A DNA stretch of 64,000 bases from Prochlorococcus marinus str. MIT 9301 (GTDB lineage: Bacteria > Cyanobacteriota > Cyanobacteriia > PCC-6307 > Cyanobiaceae): positions 744,001-808,000 of the forward strand of contig NC_009091.1 of the NCBI RefSeq assembly GCF_000015965.1, read 5' to 3'. The notes beneath the pieces were generated by a model. It ran no database searches, was not told the origin of the DNA, and saw only the letters and a program-made list of their open reading frames with translations. Position 1 is the first letter of the stretch. Each line of letters begins with the position of its first letter. Shown here piece by piece: positions 62,913-64,000 of the stretch. The position numbers were made by a program, and so were the translations under genes.

Positions 62913-64000
62913 TTATGCATCGTAATACATGAAGAATTCATGTGGATGAGGCCTTTGTCTTAGTTGTTGTACCTCTTCGTATTTTATATCGATAAAGTTA
63001 TCAATAAAATCTTCAGTAAATACTCCACCAGCTAATAGATAATCCTTATCTGCTTTTAGCGCATTAAGTGAATCATTTAGAGATGAAGGGACTGTATCGA
63101 TTTTTGCAAGTTCATCAGCTGGAAGTTCAAATAAATCTACATCTACTCCATCACCAGGGTCAATTTGATTTTTAATTCCATCAATACCAGCAAGCATCAT
63201 TACAGAGAATGCTAAGTAAGGATTTGCAAGTGCGTCACCTGATCTGAATTCTAATCTCTTAGCTTTGGGGCTTGGTCCTGTTAAGGGTATTCTTACCGCA
63301 GCTGATCTATTACCCTCAGAATAAACTAGATTTACTGGTGCTTCGAATCCTGGAACCAATCGTTTATAACTATTAGTAGTTGGGTTAGTAAATGCTAAGA
63401 ATGATGGCGCATGTTTAAGTATGCCTCCGATGTACCATCTTGCTGTTTGAGATAAATTTGCATATGATCCTTCACCAAAGAATAGTGGCTGTCCACTCTT
63501 CCATAAACTTTGGTGAGCATGCATTCCTGTTCCGTTATCGTTAAAAACAGGTTTTGGCATAAATGTTGCTGTTTTTCCATATTTTTTTGCAACATTTCTG
63601 ACAACGTATTTATAAGTCATAACGTTATCAGCAGCATTTATTAACGAATCAAATTTCATTCCAAGCTCGTGTTGGCCTGCACCAGCAACTTCATGGTGAT
63701 GTTTTTCGGTGGGGATACCTAATTCACCCATAAGAAGTAGCATCTCAGATCTGATATCTTGCGCAGTATCATTTGGAGCTACTGGAAAATATCCTTCTTT
63801 ATATTGTATTTTGTATCCAAGGTTTCCCCCTTCTTCAATTCTCCCTGTATTCCATGGAGCTTCAATAGTATCTACACTATAAAAACAACCTCCTTCTTTA
63901 GAGTCATATCTAACATCATCAAATAAAAAGAATTCTGGTTCTGGTCCAAAAAATGCAGTATCTGCTATACCAGTCGAGTCTAAATATTTTAAAGCCTTTT
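62913..64000 (-). CDS. glnA: Glutamine synthetase type I (partial; 5' end lies beyond the window)
   Basis: About 362 C-terminal residues. Active-site patterns [51 protein letters not shown] and [10 protein letters not shown] are all visible. The site of adenylylation in enterobacteria (Tyr in NLYDLP) is Phe here (DLFELP), consistent with cyanobacteria not using that control. Assimilates ammonium released by urease. Ends with a clear terminator. Confidence 0.95.
   Translation of the reverse strand, partial: KALKYLDSTGIADTAFFGPEPEFFLFDDVRYDSKEGGCFYSVDTIEAPWNTGRIEEGGNLGYKIQYKEGYFPVAPNDTAQDIRSEMLLLMGELGIPTEKHHHEVAGAGQHELGMKFDSLINAADNVMTYKYVVRNVAKKYGKTATFMPKPVFNDNGTGMHAHQSLWKSGQPLFFGEGSYANLSQTARWYIGGILKHAPSFLAFTNPTTNSYKRLVPGFEAPVNLVYSEGNRSAAVRIPLTGPSPKAKRLEFRSGDALANPYLAFSVMMLAGIDGIKNQIDPGDGVDVDLFELPADELAKIDTVPSSLNDSLNALKADKDYLLAGGVFTEDFIDNFIDIKYEEVQQLRQRPHPHEFFMYYDA

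Noticed and set aside
1-64000. Mobile elements, prophage, CRISPR arrays, rRNA
   Set aside because: No transposase, integrase, phage structural gene, direct-repeat array or rRNA sequence was seen on reading through; only one tRNA was found.

Overview
This window is about 30% G+C by eye, almost entirely coding, and gene-dense. It carries a marine picocyanobacterial gene set: Psb28, GUN4, a PAM68-family protein, pheophorbide-a-oxygenase-like and CSP41-like proteins, DUF1816, DUF1830 and DUF3082 proteins, a full urea transporter and urease locus, and glucosylglycerate genes. With the very low G+C, short spacers and many tiny membrane proteins, it fits a high-light-adapted Prochlorococcus chromosome. 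The strain cannot be fixed from sequence alone. I see no insertion sequence, prophage, CRISPR array, rRNA or plasmid gene; the only RNA gene found is tRNA-Pro(GGG).

Layout. 0.1-4.8 kb: housekeeping genes (hisA, a CSP41-like protein, pgsA, a DUF296-glutaredoxin fusion, an SDR protein, nth). 4.9-10.2 kb: a probable metal/iron block. It holds an iron-type ABC ATPase, a ferritin, a cysteine-rich CRP-family regulator and three Fur-box-like palindromes, one of them beside a 40-residue Lys/Cys-rich peptide ORF. Next comes a tightly packed set of Rieske oxygenase, 33-residue membrane peptide and ABC ATPase. 10.3-14.3 kb: a low-coding stretch with at least ten small or tiny ORFs, most of unknown function. 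14.3-24.6 kb: urtABCDE and ureDABC/ureEFG, with an NtcA-like promoter before urtA and a strong hairpin between urtA and urtB. 24.6-29.4 kb: a glucosylglycerate set (synthase, phosphorylase, phosphatase, glycerate kinase) that could both make and recycle this nitrogen-free solute. 29.4-34.4 kb: small proteins, uppP, tRNA-Pro, msrA and an ABC exporter half. 34.5-48.8 kb: trpD, carA, an anti-sigma-antagonist gene with no ordinary start codon, mrnC, rlmB, gatA, dnaE, pam68-like, rpsO, ruvA, a DMT transporter and dnaG. 48.8-51 kb: an SOS mutagenesis pair (umuD, umuC) under a LexA-like palindrome, plus a small HExxH protein. 51-64 kb: rlmH, rsmA, ispE, pdhB, secD, secF, an AI-2E-family protein, psb28, mnmH, a GUN4 gene, an RsbW-like kinase, a methyltransferase, and the 3' part of glnA with a clear intrinsic terminator.

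Themes. Nitrogen: urea is imported (Urt) and hydrolysed (Ure), and glutamine synthetase at the right edge assimilates the ammonia; glucosylglycerate spares nitrogen in osmoprotection. Iron: ferritin, a Cys-rich regulator and Fur-like boxes suggest a small iron-responsive unit. Several short genes described here are below 60 codons or use unusual starts, so they are easily missed by automatic annotation.
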